Positions 5,733 through 5,976 of a stretch of DNA of 5,976 nt are shown here, piece by piece. Source of the DNA: Opitutaceae bacterium (GTDB lineage: Bacteria; Verrucomicrobiota; Verrucomicrobiia; Opitutales; Opitutaceae); NCBI GenBank assembly GCA_029979145.1, contig JAPOIC010000133.1, positions 1-5,976 of the forward strand, in the 5' to 3' direction. How positions within the stretch are numbered: the first letter of the stretch is position 1; the number at the start of each line of letters is the position of its first letter. A model generated the notes under the pieces. That model was not told where the DNA came from, ran no database searches, and saw only the letters and a program-made list of their open reading frames with translations. The translations under genes were made by a program, and so were the position numbers.

Positions 5733-5976
5733 ATGGAACCCGCCTCCAATACCCAATCGCTCAATTCGACGATGGATGCCGTCCAGGCTTGGCTCACTAC
5801 CGAAGGCCTCGCTTTCGGCATCCGGCTGCTCGGAGCCCTGGCCAATTTTGTCATCGGCAAATGGGTCGCCAAGCTGGTCGCCGGCCTGCTGACCCGCGCC
5901 CTCGATCGCGCCAAGCTGGATGCCACGCTAAACCGCTTCCTGACGCGCATTGCCAATGTCGTCCTCCTCATCGTCG
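5733..5976 (+). CDS. Small-conductance mechanosensitive channel, MscS family (5' part)
   Basis: The first 81 residues of a gene that runs off the window. MscS channels open under membrane tension and release solutes after osmotic downshock. The layout matches the N terminus of E. coli MscS: a short polar leader ending in VQAWLTTEG, a first transmembrane helix (about 25-52, GLAFGIRLLGALANFVIG onward), a basic loop (LTRALDRAKLDATLNRFL, compare the KIDATVADFL region of MscS), and the beginning of a second helix (IANVVLLIV). The glycine/alanine-rich pore helix and the beta domain lie beyond the edge, so the subclass cannot be confirmed. The start at 5733 has no Shine-Dalgarno sequence; an in-frame ATG at 5772 is an alternative but would shorten the leader. 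It is divergent from rsmA. Confidence 0.82.
   Translation, partial: MEPASNTQSLNSTMDAVQAWLTTEGLAFGIRLLGALANFVIGKWVAKLVAGLLTRALDRAKLDATLNRFLTRIANVVLLIV

Noticed and set aside
5646..5756. Longer N terminus for RsmA from an ATG at 5756
   Set aside because: The 37 extra residues have no family counterpart and would overlap the divergent mscS start. The internal ATG at 5645 gives the normal RsmA length.
1..5976. Search for CRISPR repeats, tRNA or rRNA genes, insertion-sequence ends, phage or toxin-antitoxin genes
   Set aside because: Reading both strands I saw no regularly spaced repeats, no cloverleaf with a CCA-type end, no transposase motifs and no small gene pair. The known genes fill nearly the whole window.

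Overview
This is a GC-rich (roughly 60% or more by eye), densely coding stretch of an ordinary bacterial chromosome. It carries six protein genes, the last cut by the window edge, and I see no RNA gene, insertion sequence, prophage, CRISPR array or defence system. The gene content and the flavour of the proteins would fit a polysaccharide-degrading member of the Verrucomicrobiota, such as an Opitutaceae-like organism. That placement is an impression from family resemblance and was not tested.

Left part (1-4122), carbohydrate use. A xylulokinase gene (xylB, +) preceded by a clear ribosome binding site runs into the 3' end of an AraC-family regulator gene (-), and the two stop codons overlap by 4 bp. 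The regulator is divergent from a family GH4 glycosidase gene (+) across a 118-bp region that holds a 7-bp perfect inverted repeat, a plausible operator. The glycosidase carries the CHSV metal-site motif of MelA-type alpha-galactosidases and ends in a textbook rho-independent terminator. The likely picture is that the AraC protein senses a sugar and controls the glycosidase, perhaps also xylB. The enzyme releases galactose (or a related sugar) in the cytoplasm, and XylB phosphorylates xylulose into the pentose phosphate pathway.

Right part (4120-5976), housekeeping. An rsmA/ksgA gene for 16S rRNA adenine dimethyltransferase (-) is followed closely by a gene for an unrecognised exported protein with a signal peptide, probably in one operon. 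Divergent from rsmA is the start of an MscS-type small mechanosensitive channel gene (+), separated by an 87-bp region with a 6-bp inverted repeat.

Start sites: only xylB and the exported-protein gene have a visible Shine-Dalgarno sequence. The regulator, the glycosidase, rsmA and mscS have none, so some of those starts are less certain. I found no previously undescribed system. The points most worth a second look are the candidate operator, the stop-codon overlap, the glycosidase specificity and start, and the unknown exported protein linked to rsmA.
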